Of a stretch of 64,000 nucleotides of DNA, positions 15,935 through 24,112 are shown one piece after another. The DNA comes from Planotetraspora sp. A-T 1434. Lineage in GTDB: Bacteria > Actinomycetota > Actinomycetes > Streptosporangiales > Streptosporangiaceae. The stretch spans positions 372,001 to 436,000 of the forward strand of contig NZ_JAOEGB010000001.1 in assembly GCF_025420585.1 (NCBI RefSeq). Direction: 5' to 3'. A program made the position numbers and the translations under genes. The notes under the pieces are model-generated. The model was not told the DNA's origin. It searched no databases and saw only the letters and a program-made list of their open reading frames with translations. The stretch's first letter is position 1; every line of letters begins with the position of its first letter.

Positions 15935-17771
15935 AGTTGGAGATCACGGCCGTGAACACCTGGTCGATGCTTCCCGGCTTGCGGGAATCGTAGGCCGCGG
16001 CGTTGGTGGTCTGCGAGATCTTCTTCAGGACGTCGAGGTCGGCGTCGGCGCCGTAGGCGATGGTGAAGATCCTGACGGTGTCCTGCCCGGCCTCCTTGCG
16101 CAGCTCGGGGAGCAGGTTGTCGAGCGAGATCGAGTTGTTGTCCTCGTTCTTGCCGTCGGTCAGGAACACCACGGCGTTGATGGCGTCGCCGCTCTGGTGC
16201 GCGAGGACATGCTGGTAGGACGCCAGGGCCGTGTCGTAGAGGCCGGTTCCCCCGCTGGGGATGAGGCCGTTGATCCGGTCCTTCAACGCCTTCTGGTTCT
16301 TCCGTTCCATCGGGACCAGCTCGCGGTAGTCCTTGCCGCCGTCCTGCTTGAGGGAGAACATCCACAGGCCGACCCGGTCGTTCGGGCCGAACTGCGGCAG
16401 CGCGTTGATCGCGGCCTGCTTGGCCAGGTCGAGCTTGCTCTTGCCGGTGCCGGGGACGTCGGCGCCCATCGAGCCCGAGACGTCCATGACCATGAGCACG
16501 TTGGCCGGCTTGCGCAGCTCCGACCAGCTCGTGAGGATCTTGTCGAGCACCTGCGGCGTGGGCACGCTCAGCGTGGTGGCGGGCTCCTTCGGGTTGAGAC
16601 CGGGGGCGGAGCTGATCGGCTCGCGCACGGTGCCGTCGTACGACCGGAACCCGTACTTCGCGAACTCCTTCTGCTGGTCCGGCGACTGGAGATACTTGAG
16701 GAAGTCCGCCGCGGCGGCCCTCTTGGGGGCGTCGGCCCAGGACAGGACGGCGTACGGATGGTCCGAGAAGAGCGTGCCCTCCTTCGGATAGATCGCCACG
16801 AGCGGGACCTTCGGCTTCGCGTGCTCGCCGAGAGTCGTGGGATCGCCCGTCGGGTTGCCCTGGTTGTAGTCCCACGCCGACTTCTCCTCCACCGTGACGG
16901 CCGAGATGTACGACATCGCGGTGCCGGCGTCGTCGGCCTGCTGGAGGTTGGACAGGAAGGTCAGCGTGGTGTCGCCGTAGTGGACGATGGACCGCTCGAC
17001 GTCGCGCGCGAATTGCCGCGTCTTCGGCACGGTCAGGTCCTTCTCGGACAGGTCGCCGGACAGGCCGGTGGCTGCGAAGTAGGCCCCGATGGTCGCGTTC
17101 AGCCCGGAGGTGGACAGGTTGGGGTTCGTCTTTCCGAGGCGGAACTTCCCCCACTCCGGGTGGCCGTACCGTCCCCAGCCCTTCGGGTCGTTGGCCAGGT
17201 CGAGGACGTCCGACCAGCCGACCTTCTTCTTCGGCCAGCCGATCGCCTCGGCCATGGGCTTCGGCATCGCGATGACCAGTGGCGACTTGGCGATGGTGGG
17301 GTTGTCACGGGGGACCAGGGTCGCCCGGTCGGCGCCCTGGGCCCGCTGCTGCAGCAGGGTCACCCAGCTCGTGCTGGCGGGCGTCCAGACGTCGGGACGG
17401 GGCCCGTCCTGCCGCGCGTCCCAGCCGCGGGCGAGGGCCTGCATGGTGCCGCCGGAGTTCTTGTTCTCGACGATCACGTCCACGCAGTGGCCGTCGACTT
17501 CGCGGCCGTTGTAGCCGTTGGCCATCTTCCGGAGGAGCTCCGCCTTCTCGCTCGACGCCGCGATCCTCAGCGTGATGCCGCCGTCGCCGCAGGCCCGCTT
17601 CTGCTCGGTCCCGCCCGCGTCACCGCCTCCGCCGTTCCCACCGCCCCCGCCGAAGAGCGTTTTCAGGCCGACGATCAGCGCGCCCGCGAGGATGATCGCG
17701 ATGATGAACGGGGCAAAGCTACGGCGGCGCTTCTGCGGCTGCGGCTGGTACACACGTCCTCCACTTGCCAC
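15930..17771 (-). CDS. Membrane-anchored extracellular solute-binding plus VWA-domain protein
   Basis: A 613-residue two-domain protein. A basic N-terminus (QKRRRS) and one transmembrane helix (about 20-40, APFIIAIILAGALIVGLK) are followed by a Gly-rich linker. A periplasmic-binding-protein II domain of the molybdate/iron type (about 65-395) contains LRIAASSEKAELL and DVWTPASTSWVTLL. The C-terminal von Willebrand A domain (about 420-610) has a complete MIDAS: DVSGSMG, the conserved Thr in SGGTGLYD and the Asp in FLTDGKNED. VWA domains bind metal-dependent protein ligands. The function of this actinobacterial fusion is not established; it may tether a ligand or assemble an envelope complex. 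A coiled-coil protein gene follows. Confidence 0.83.
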   Translation of the reverse strand: MASGGRVYQPQPQKRRRSFAPFIIAIILAGALIVGLKTLFGGGGGNGGGGDAGGTEQKRACGDGGITLRIAASSEKAELLRKMANGYNGREVDGHCVDVIVENKNSGGTMQALARGWDARQDGPRPDVWTPASTSWVTLLQQRAQGADRATLVPRDNPTIAKSPLVIAMPKPMAEAIGWPKKKVGWSDVLDLANDPKGWGRYGHPEWGKFRLGKTNPNLSTSGLNATIGAYFAATGLSGDLSEKDLTVPKTRQFARDVERSIVHYGDTTLTFLSNLQQADDAGTAMSYISAVTVEEKSAWDYNQGNPTGDPTTLGEHAKPKVPLVAIYPKEGTLFSDHPYAVLSWADAPKRAAAADFLKYLQSPDQQKEFAKYGFRSYDGTVREPISSAPGLNPKEPATTLSVPTPQVLDKILTSWSELRKPANVLMVMDVSGSMGADVPGTGKSKLDLAKQAAINALPQFGPNDRVGLWMFSLKQDGGKDYRELVPMERKNQKALKDRINGLIPSGGTGLYDTALASYQHVLAHQSGDAINAVVFLTDGKNEDNNSISLDNLLPELRKEAGQDTVRIFTIAYGADADLDVLKKISQTTNAAAYDSRKPGSIDQVFTAVISNF

Positions 17772-17922
17772 GGGGGGATGCCGGCACTTATCCCGACGAA
17801 TGGCGAACCACGTTAGTTGCAGATGATCTCGTCGGGCTAACGGTGACCCGCCATCCCGGAGACGGCCAGTAGATCAGCGGGTGGATCAGCGTCGATCGGG
17901 GGTGCGCGAGGTCCGTTCGCGG

Positions 17923-18555
17923 TCAGCGTGGATCGGCGGTGCCGGAGATCCGTCCGTGGATCAGCTCGGTGAGCGTCGCGTGCACCTCGTCCAGGGGGCG
18001 GTCGGGGTGAAGCGCCCGCCGTTCGATCGCCACCGTGAGCACCATGCCGAAGATCGCGGTCGCGGCGGTGCCCGTGTCGAGCCCCTTCCGCAGCTCGCCC
18101 GCCGCCACCGCCTCGTCGAGCACCCGCTCATACACGCCGAGCGCGCCCTCACGCAGCCGGACGATCGCCTCCTGCCACGCCGTACGCCACATCTCCGCGA
18201 GAAGCACGCGGGCGAACGGCCCGGACTCGTCGAAGAACCGGAGCTGCGCCAGCACCACCGCGTCCAACGTCGCCACCCGCGAGGAGCGCCCTCCCGCCGG
18301 TACGGCTTGGGCCGCCTCGGCCAGCGCGTCCGTGAGCCGCTGGATCCCGTGATCGAGCAGGCCGGCGAAGAGGGCCTCCTTGCTGCCGAAGTTGTAGAAC
18401 ACGGTGCCCTTGGCCACCCCGGCGCGCTCGGCGATGGCGTCGACGGTCGTGGCGGTGAACCCCTGCTCCGCGATCAGATCCACCGCCGCCAGGTAGAGCC
18501 TCTGCCGGGTCTCGCCGCGCCGCCCGCCGGGCTCCGCCTTCGTCATACCGGTCAC
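17923..18555 (-). CDS. TetR/AcrR-family repressor of the YhgE/ABC operon
   Basis: A 210-residue TetR protein. Its N-terminal HTH (about 12-60) reads RQRLYLAAVDLIAEQGF then ATTVDAIAERAGVAKGTVFYNFGSKEAL, followed by an all-helical ligand domain. GTG 18555 is preferred because GGAGG lies eight bases upstream; ATG 18546 is an alternative. It is the last gene of a run ABC ATPase, YhgE protein, TetR, with 56 bp separating it from the YhgE stop. A TetR-type inverted repeat upstream of the ATPase gene (21953-21966) is its likely operator, giving autoregulation of the operon. The ligand is probably the exported compound but is unknown. Confidence 0.88.
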   Translation of the reverse strand: MTGMTKAEPGGRRGETRQRLYLAAVDLIAEQGFTATTVDAIAERAGVAKGTVFYNFGSKEALFAGLLDHGIQRLTDALAEAAQAVPAGGRSSRVATLDAVVLAQLRFFDESGPFARVLLAEMWRTAWQEAIVRLREGALGVYERVLDEAVAAGELRKGLDTGTAATAIFGMVLTVAIERRALHPDRPLDEVHATLTELIHGRISGTADPR

Positions 18556-18611
18556 AACGCTCACCTCCGTCGTGGCGCTCCCCACAGTCTTGGCGCTCAC
18601 AGTTTTGGCGC

Positions 18612-20951
18612 TCACAGTGCCAGCTCCGGCTTGAGTCGGCGCATCGACCAGGTGCGGCCCTTGTGCACGGCGAACACGGTGAGCGCGAGGCCGAGCGCGA
18701 CGAACGCGGAGAGCACGCCGCAAGCCTGCCACACCACGGTCAGATCACCGCCGCTGATCAGCCGGCGCATCGCCGAGACGACCCAGCTCATCGGCAGCCA
18801 GGGCGAGATGGCCTGGAAGAAGCGGGGGGACGTCTCGATCGGGTAGGTGCCGGCGGACGACGTGAGCTGCAGCATCAGCAGGGCCAGCACCACGACCCGG
18901 CCGGGCGGGCCGAGGAGGGCGTTCACCGCCTGGACGATCGCCAGGAAGGCGGCCGCCGTCAGCACCAGGAACGCCGCCACGCCCAGCCAGTGCTCCGCCG
19001 AGAGCCCCAGGCCGAACCGCAGCACCGCGAGCAGCACCGCCACCTGCAGAGCGCCCATGGTGAGCGCGGGCAGCCATCCGGCGAGAGCCGTACGCCACGC
19101 GGGGGCCGACCCGGCGACCAGCCGCGGGTTCATCGGCCGGAGCAGCATGTAGGTGACCATCGCGCCCACCCACAGCGCCAGCGGCACGAAGAACGGCGCG
19201 AAGCCGGTGCCGTAGTTGGGCACCGCGTTGTCCACCTCGGTGTCGAGCCGGACCGGTTCGCTCATCATGTCCGTACGGCTGTCGCGCTCCGCCTTGCCGT
19301 AGTCGGGGATCTGGGCGGCGCCGTCGCCGAGCTTGTCAGCCAGCTCGCCCGAACCGTCGGCCAGCTTGACCAGGCCCGAGTCGAGCTTTCCGGCCCCCGT
19401 GTAGAGCTTGGCAATACCCGTGTTGAGCTGGCCCGCCCCCGAGGCCAGGCTGCCCAGGCCGGCGTTGAGCCTTCCGGCCCCGTTGTCGAGCCTGCGGAGC
19501 CCGTTGGAGAGCGTCCCGGCGCCGTCGCTCAGCCGCCTCAGCCCGCCGGACAGCGAGCTCGCCCCGTTGAGAGCCTTGCCCGTGCCGTCCCGCAGCTCGG
19601 CCGCCCCGTCGGACAGCCGCTTGAGGCCGTGGTCGAGCTGGTTGAACTTGTCGCGGGCCTGGTCGAGCTTGGCCCCGAGAGCCGGCGCGGCGGCGGCCAG
19701 CTCCCGCGCGTCGTCCGCGACCGCCCGGGCCTGCCTGGCCAGGTCGTCGATCCTGCCGGACTGCGACCCGATCCTGTTCTCCAGCCGGGCCGCCGCTTCC
19801 GCGAGGTTCCCCGCCGAGCCGGAGGCCCGCTCGACGAGTGCCCTCAGCTCGGGGTCCGCGTCCGGGTGCGAGTTCAGCCAGCGCTCCACGGCGCGCAGGT
19901 CCTGCCGGGTCTCGCCGGCGCTGCCCTGGACCTCGCGGGGCAGGTCGCCGAGCGCGCCGGCGAAGGCGTCGGCGCCCTCGGCCAGAGCCAGCGCCGCCGA
20001 CCTTATCCGCTCGCCGTTCTGGGTAAGGACGGGCACGTACTTGCCGGCCGCCTGGTTGATCGTTGGGGAGAGGGCGTGCACCTGCTCGTAGGCCTGCCTG
20101 TTGCCTTCGGCGAGCTTGCCCGCGCCCCTGTCGAGAGCCGCCAGACCCCTGCGGAGGTCGGCGGCGCCACTGGCCGCCTTCGACAGGCCCGAGGTGAGGG
20201 CCGTCGAACCCCGGTAGGCGCTGTCGAGGCCGTTGGCCAGGGTCTCCGAGCCGTTGTACAGCGTGCCGGCCCCGGCCGACAGCTTGCTCGTGGCGCCCTT
20301 GGCGGTGCCCAGGCCGTCCTGCAGCGACGAGGCGCCCTCGCTGGCGCTTCGCGTGCCGTCGTGGATCCGGTCCGCCCCCTCGGCGGCCTTCACCGTCTGG
20401 TCGTGCAGATCGCCGAAGGACAGGAAGATCTGGTTCAGGTAGTCGTGGACGGCACTGCGGTCGGCTGCCTCCTTGACCTCCTTGAACACGGCGTCCGAGA
20501 TCGTCCGCATGATGTAGCTCCGCCCGGTGTCCACCCGGACGCCGAGCTCCGCCGGGGTCGGGCTCGCCTCGCCGGACGGCGAGGCCAGGTTGGCGCTGAA
20601 GTCGCGCGGGATGGTGAGCGAGAGGTAGTACTTCCCGTCCTCGACCCCCTTGCCGGCCTCCGCCGCGTCCACGGTGTGCCAGTCGAAGACGTCCCGCTCC
20701 TTGAGTTTGGCGGCGAGATCCCGGCCCGCGTCGACGGTCTTGCCGTCCACGGTGGCGGGCTGGTCCTCGACGACGAGCGCGACGGGGACGTTGTCCAAGT
20801 GGCCCTGCGGGTCCCAGAGGGACCACAGGTAGAGGCCGGCGTAGAGGAGCGGAAGCATGATCACGCCGACGAGGGCGGCCCTGGTGAGCCGCGACCGCAT
20901 GAAACGCCGAAGCTCCAGCCGTCCGAGATGCAGGGGCAAGGGCCTGCTCAC
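18612..20951 (-). CDS. YhgE/Pip-domain ABC-2-type membrane protein
   Basis: A 779-residue protein with the YhgE/Pip layout: one transmembrane helix near the N-terminus (about 24-46) and a long extracytoplasmic region with regularly spaced G-A-xx-L-xx-G units (about 190-560, for example LSAGAGTLYNGSETLANG). A C-terminal block of five to six helices (about 595-775) follows, beginning APFFVPLALWVGAMVTYMLL. The N-terminal LPLLYAGLYLWSLWDPQG is a family hallmark. Such proteins act as permease parts of ABC-2-like exporters and as phage or toxin receptors. It overlaps the ATPase gene by four bases (GTGA), so the two are coupled. Confidence 0.88.
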   Translation of the reverse strand: MSRPLPLHLGRLELRRFMRSRLTRAALVGVIMLPLLYAGLYLWSLWDPQGHLDNVPVALVVEDQPATVDGKTVDAGRDLAAKLKERDVFDWHTVDAAEAGKGVEDGKYYLSLTIPRDFSANLASPSGEASPTPAELGVRVDTGRSYIMRTISDAVFKEVKEAADRSAVHDYLNQIFLSFGDLHDQTVKAAEGADRIHDGTRSASEGASSLQDGLGTAKGATSKLSAGAGTLYNGSETLANGLDSAYRGSTALTSGLSKAASGAADLRRGLAALDRGAGKLAEGNRQAYEQVHALSPTINQAAGKYVPVLTQNGERIRSAALALAEGADAFAGALGDLPREVQGSAGETRQDLRAVERWLNSHPDADPELRALVERASGSAGNLAEAAARLENRIGSQSGRIDDLARQARAVADDARELAAAAPALGAKLDQARDKFNQLDHGLKRLSDGAAELRDGTGKALNGASSLSGGLRRLSDGAGTLSNGLRRLDNGAGRLNAGLGSLASGAGQLNTGIAKLYTGAGKLDSGLVKLADGSGELADKLGDGAAQIPDYGKAERDSRTDMMSEPVRLDTEVDNAVPNYGTGFAPFFVPLALWVGAMVTYMLLRPMNPRLVAGSAPAWRTALAGWLPALTMGALQVAVLLAVLRFGLGLSAEHWLGVAAFLVLTAAAFLAIVQAVNALLGPPGRVVVLALLMLQLTSSAGTYPIETSPRFFQAISPWLPMSWVVSAMRRLISGGDLTVVWQACGVLSAFVALGLALTVFAVHKGRTWSMRRLKPELAL

Positions 20952-21925
20952 CGCTCCTCCTCATTCATGTTCCGCATGTCCGCCGCACTCGCGGCGCCGG
21001 TCACGCTCGCCATGCCGGTCCTGCTCGCCGCACCGGCCGGGGTTGTCGGGTTCGCCGTCCCGGCCGTGGTTGTACGGCTCGCCGCACCGGCTGTGCGAGC
21101 TGTGGTCGTCGTGTCCGCTGTGTCCGCTGTGTTGGCCGGGCATGCGATGCTGCTCGTGCCGATGGCGCTCGTCGCACCGGTTGTCGTCGCCGTGGTCATC
21201 GCAGTGGTCATCGCAGTGGTCGTCGCCGTGGTCGTCGCCGTCAGGGAGATGGCCGTGGTGGCGAGGCCGCTCGCCTCGCGGGCGTCCGTGCAGGTCGCGA
21301 TCACCGTGAGGCCGTCGTCCGCCAGGTCGCGCAGGGTCTGCCACAGCTCGTGGAGCCTGCCGTCGCCGAGGCCCGTGTCGGCGTCGTCCACCACGATCAG
21401 GCCCGGCTCGTCGAGGAGTGCGAGGGCGATCCCGAGCCGCACCTCCTGGTCCCGTGTGAGCTGCCTGGTCAGTGTCCGGTCGCTCTCGGGGAGCGCCGCC
21501 AGGTCGAGGCCCGCGTGGTGGAGCGCCGCGTGGACGATGTCCGCGTGCCGCCTCCGCCAGGGCAGGCCGCGCGGGCGCAGTCGCTCGTGGAGGTGCTCCC
21601 GCACGGAGAGAGCGTCGTCGAAGGGATTGACCTCGCTCACCAGGCCGAGGGCGGCGATTCGCTGGATCTTGCGGAGCTTGGTCCGGCCGCCTACCGTCAG
21701 CGTGCCCGCGCTGGGTTTCATGCGGCCGGCGAGCGTGAGCAACAGGCTCGTCCGCCCGGTGCCGGCCTCACCCTCGATCACGGTGAGCGTGCCGGCCGGA
21801 GCCGTGAACGACACGTCCCGGTACACCCAGCCGTGCTCTCCCTTGAGGGACAGCCCGTCGGCTTCGACCTCGATTCCGGTGAAGACCGGGGTCGCCGGGG
21901 TGTTCGTGGCGTTCTGGACGTTCAT
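20948..21925 (-). CDS. ABC-type ATP-binding protein with degenerate Walker A and Thr/Ala-rich tail
   Basis: A 325-residue protein whose first 240 residues have an ABC ATPase layout: GTLTVIEGEAGTGRTSLLLTLAGR, a signature-like segment RQLTRDQEVRLGIALALL and Walker B LIVVDDADTGL. The Walker A lysine is replaced by arginine (GEAGTGRTS), the LSGGQ signature is absent (LTRDQ) and Walker B carries Asp-Asp in place of the usual Asp-Glu. Nucleotide hydrolysis may therefore be weak. Residues from about 240 onward are a low-complexity Thr/Ala/Asp tail of repeated codons. ATG 21925 was chosen; a GTG at 21976 lies upstream of the operator. It heads the operon with the YhgE and TetR genes. Confidence 0.8.
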   Translation of the reverse strand: MNVQNATNTPATPVFTGIEVEADGLSLKGEHGWVYRDVSFTAPAGTLTVIEGEAGTGRTSLLLTLAGRMKPSAGTLTVGGRTKLRKIQRIAALGLVSEVNPFDDALSVREHLHERLRPRGLPWRRRHADIVHAALHHAGLDLAALPESDRTLTRQLTRDQEVRLGIALALLDEPGLIVVDDADTGLGDGRLHELWQTLRDLADDGLTVIATCTDAREASGLATTAISLTATTTATTTAMTTAMTTATTTGATSAIGTSSIACPANTADTADTTTTARTAGAASRTTTAGTANPTTPAGAASRTGMASVTGAASAADMRNMNEEER

Positions 21926-21952
21926 CGCCTCTGTTCCCGTCGTCGCTTTTGA

Positions 21953-21966
21953 ACTGACCAGTCGGT
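21953..21966. promoter_or_regulatory. TetR-type operator upstream of the ABC/YhgE/TetR operon
   Basis: ACTGACCAGTCGGT is an imperfect palindrome (ACtGACc/agTCgGT, five of seven positions paired) located 27 bases upstream of the ATPase start. Its form resembles known TetR/AcrR operators, and the operon encodes a TetR protein. Confidence 0.55.
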
Positions 21967-22077
21967 ACAAAACCACGCTACCGCTCTTCCCCGCAGTCAG
22001 GCGGCGCGACAGGTGTGATTTGGGCTACTTCGGGAGGCCGGCGGACCGAGCCGCACATGGATGGCCCCCGAGCGAGG

Positions 22078-22131
22078 GCGGGTCCTCGGGCGTGGCGGGG
22101 TCCTCGGGCGTGAGCGGGTCCTCGGGCGTGG
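22078..22131 (+). repeat. 18-bp tandem repeat, three copies
   Basis: Units at 22078, 22096 and 22114 share GGGTCCTCGGGCGTG with minor changes at the ends. The array is intergenic. Confidence 0.85.
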
Positions 22132-22235
22132 GGCGGCCGCAGAGTGCGGGCCTCTTATACGGTCATTCTGGCCAGGGAAATCGCTTCCCCCCGCCCGATA
22201 TCGCTCAGATGACCGTACAAGGACGCGGGAGGGCA

Positions 22236-22291
22236 GGGGCGCGATGTCCCCGGGGGCGGTTTCCGCCGATGCGCTCAAGGACCAGCCCGGT
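22236..22291 (-). pseudogene. Short fragment nearly identical to part of the N-acetyltransferase gene
   Basis: About 51 of 56 positions match 43143-43197, which encodes the C-terminal TGLVLERIGG region of the arylamine N-acetyltransferase. Read on the minus strand this piece also gives PTGLVLERIGG, but an inserted base then shifts the frame. Nothing else of the enzyme is recognisable around it. Confidence 0.5.
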
Positions 22292-22485
22292 TGGCCGCGG
22301 GCGGAAGCCGGCGGTGGGGCGCGGGGAGTGAAGGCCAGACCAATCCGCGTCCGTCATGCGCACCGCTGGGGCCACCCGCATGCTCGGGCCCACCCGTTTG
22401 CGCACGGCCCCGAGGACCCGCCCACGCCTTGAGGGCTCGCCCACGCCCGACCGGTGGCGAGACCGTCATGTTCGGCGTGTACAGC

Positions 22486-22519
22486 GGAAGGCCCGGCGAT
22501 CCAGGACCGCGGGCCTTCC
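22486..22519. terminator. Strong hairpin, orphan terminator candidate
   Basis: GGAAGGCCCG (22486-22495) and CGGGCCTTCC (22510-22519) form a perfect 10-bp stem with a 14-base loop. There is no T-run, as is usual in GC-rich actinomycetes. No intact gene ends next to it. Confidence 0.5.
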
Positions 22520-22608
22520 CGTCTATGCGCATGATCTTGCAGGCGATCTCTGTGCGTGCCGGCCTGCTGCTTCCGCCAGGCCGGGCCGTATGTCGCGAAT
22601 GGGAACCC

Positions 22609-22727
22609 GTGCATGATCACGCCGGGGTGGGGTGCAGGTCATGGCGCATTCCCGGGAACGTGTGCATGATCACGCCGGGGTGGGGCGCAGGTCATGGCGC
22701 ATTCCCGGGAACGTGTGCATGATCACG
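22609..22727 (-). repeat. Intergenic 53-bp repeat cluster 4 (three units, exactly 53 bp apart)
   Basis: Minus-strand cores GTGATCATGCA begin at 22726, 22673 and 22620. The first two full units are nearly identical over all 53 bases, with GTTCCCGGG after the core and ATGACCTGCR in the middle. The third diverges after TTCCC. The stop codon of the M20 peptidase gene (22723-22725) is the TGA of the first core, so the array begins inside the gene's end. Confidence 0.92.
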
Positions 22728-24069
22728 CCGAGGGCTGGCCGTACTCGGCGAGGAAGAGGGCCTCGGCGGTGATGACGCGGCGCAACTCGTCGAGCACCAC
22801 TCGCTCGTTCGGCGCGTGGATCGCGGCGTCGTTGTCCTCCGCCCCGTAGAGGAGGATCTCCGCCTCGGGGAACCGCCTGGCCAGCGTCGCGACCAGCGGA
22901 ATCGAGCCGCCCTGGCCGACCTCGCGCGGCGCGCGGCCGAAGGCCCGCTCCATTGCCCTGCCGATCGCGGCCGTGGCCGGGCCGCCCGCCTCGGCGCGGA
23001 AGCCCGTGCCGGTGGTGAAGTCGTCGAACGACACGTGGACGCCCCAGGGGGCGACCTGCTTCAGGAAGCCGGTGACGTCGTCGAGCGCGGTCTTGGTGTC
23101 TCCCGACGGAGGGATCCGGATCGTGACGCGGGCCCGGGCCACGGCCTGGACCGCGTTGATCGCGCCCGACACGCTGGGCACGTCGAGCCCGGTGACCGTG
23201 ATGGCGTAGGACGCCCACAGGCGGTCGGCGAGCGATCCCGAGCCGACGAGCGACACCCCGTCGAGCACGCCCGCCGTCGCGCGGAACTCCTCCTCAGATG
23301 GTCCTTCGCCGGAGAAGGTCCCGCGGTTCAGTCCGGGGACACGGAGGTCGCCGTTGTCATCGTGCAATGCGGTCAGCATGCGCATCAGTGCGGCGAGCGC
23401 GTCCGGCGCCGCGCCCCCGAAGGAACCGCTGTGCAGCGACTCTCCGAGCGACCTGACCTCGATGGTGAACGCCGCCATGCCGCGCAGCGAGGTCGTCAGC
23501 GCCGGGTCACCGACACGCGGGTTGCCGCTGTCGGCCACGACGATGGCGTCCGCGCGCACCAGCTCCGGGTTGGCCTCGACGAAGGCCTCCAGACGCTCGC
23601 CCGCGTACTCCTCCTGGCCCTCGATGATGACCTTGACGCCCACGGGGAAACGGCCCTGGAAGGCGCGGAGCGCCGCCACGTGCGTGATCAGGCCGCTCTT
23701 GTCGTCGGCCGCGCCCCTGCCGTACAGCGCGCCGTCGATCTGGGTGGGCTCGAACGGCGCGGTCCTCCACAGCGCGAGGTCGCCGGCGGGCTGGACGTCG
23801 TAGTGCGCGTAGAGCAACACGGTCGGGGCGCCGGGCGGCGCGGGGGCCTCGCCGTACACGGCGGGGAAGCTGCCCTCGACCGGGACGCGCTCGACGTGCG
23901 GGAGGCCCGCCGCGCGGAGCAGTTCCTCCGTCAGCGCCGCGGCCTCGTGGACCGGAACCTCCGGGTGGCCGGGAAAGGCGACGGACGGGATCGCCACGAG
24001 CCGCTTGAGGTCCTCGACCGCCTGGGGCATTCCCGCCTCGACGGCCTTCTCGATCTCCTCAGGTGTCAC
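22723..24069 (-). CDS. M20-family metallopeptidase/dipeptidase
   Basis: A 448-residue zinc peptidase of the M20A/dipeptidase type. Metal and catalytic residues are visible: H89 and D91 in LLYAHYDVQPAG, D122/D123 in GRGAADDKSG, E153/E154 in EGQEEYAG, Asp in VVADSGN and a C-terminal His in NDAAIHAPNE. A dimerisation domain is inserted at about 190-320. It probably hydrolyses dipeptides or N-acylated amino acids in the cytoplasm. Start GTG 24069 has GGGAG upstream. The gene is divergent from the class III aminotransferase. Its stop codon lies within repeat cluster 4. Confidence 0.92.
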   Translation of the reverse strand: MTPEEIEKAVEAGMPQAVEDLKRLVAIPSVAFPGHPEVPVHEAAALTEELLRAAGLPHVERVPVEGSFPAVYGEAPAPPGAPTVLLYAHYDVQPAGDLALWRTAPFEPTQIDGALYGRGAADDKSGLITHVAALRAFQGRFPVGVKVIIEGQEEYAGERLEAFVEANPELVRADAIVVADSGNPRVGDPALTTSLRGMAAFTIEVRSLGESLHSGSFGGAAPDALAALMRMLTALHDDNGDLRVPGLNRGTFSGEGPSEEEFRATAGVLDGVSLVGSGSLADRLWASYAITVTGLDVPSVSGAINAVQAVARARVTIRIPPSGDTKTALDDVTGFLKQVAPWGVHVSFDDFTTGTGFRAEAGGPATAAIGRAMERAFGRAPREVGQGGSIPLVATLARRFPEAEILLYGAEDNDAAIHAPNERVVLDELRRVITAEALFLAEYGQPSA

Positions 24070-24112
24070 GGCGTTTTCTCCCGATATGTGTAGTCACAAT
24101 GTGCTGGGTTGT

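Larger units (their letters stand above)
21967..22608. other. Long gene-free region with repeats and an orphan hairpin
   Basis: No frame in this stretch has recognisable homology over useful length. It contains three 18-bp tandem copies of GCGGGTCCTCGGGCGTGR-type sequence (22078-22131). A 9-bp inverted pair, TACGGTCAT (22158-22166) and ATGACCGTA (22209-22217), follows. A segment at 22236-22291 is nearly identical to part of the N-acetyltransferase gene, and a strong hairpin lies at 22486-22519. It may be the site of a decayed gene. Confidence 0.55.

Noticed and set aside
20857-20868. GCATGATCACGC-like match to the repeat core
   Set aside because: It lies inside the YhgE coding sequence, encodes conserved hydrophobic residues, and lacks the TTCCCGG and TGACCTGCG parts and any second unit.
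18663-22331. 1222-codon plus-strand ORF opposite the YhgE/ABC operon
   Set aside because: It is composed of Gly/Arg/Glu/Pro-rich non-homologous sequence and is the antisense shadow of recognisable genes.
22130-22520. Structured RNA such as RNase P RNA, tmRNA or a riboswitch in the gene-free region
   Set aside because: None of the conserved cores of these RNAs could be seen; only a simple hairpin and inverted repeats are present.
2337-22727. CRISPR-like periodicity of the 53-bp repeats
   Set aside because: The whole unit is repeated in similar form, there are no unique spacers of constant length between identical repeats, arrays have only two or three units, and no cas gene is present.
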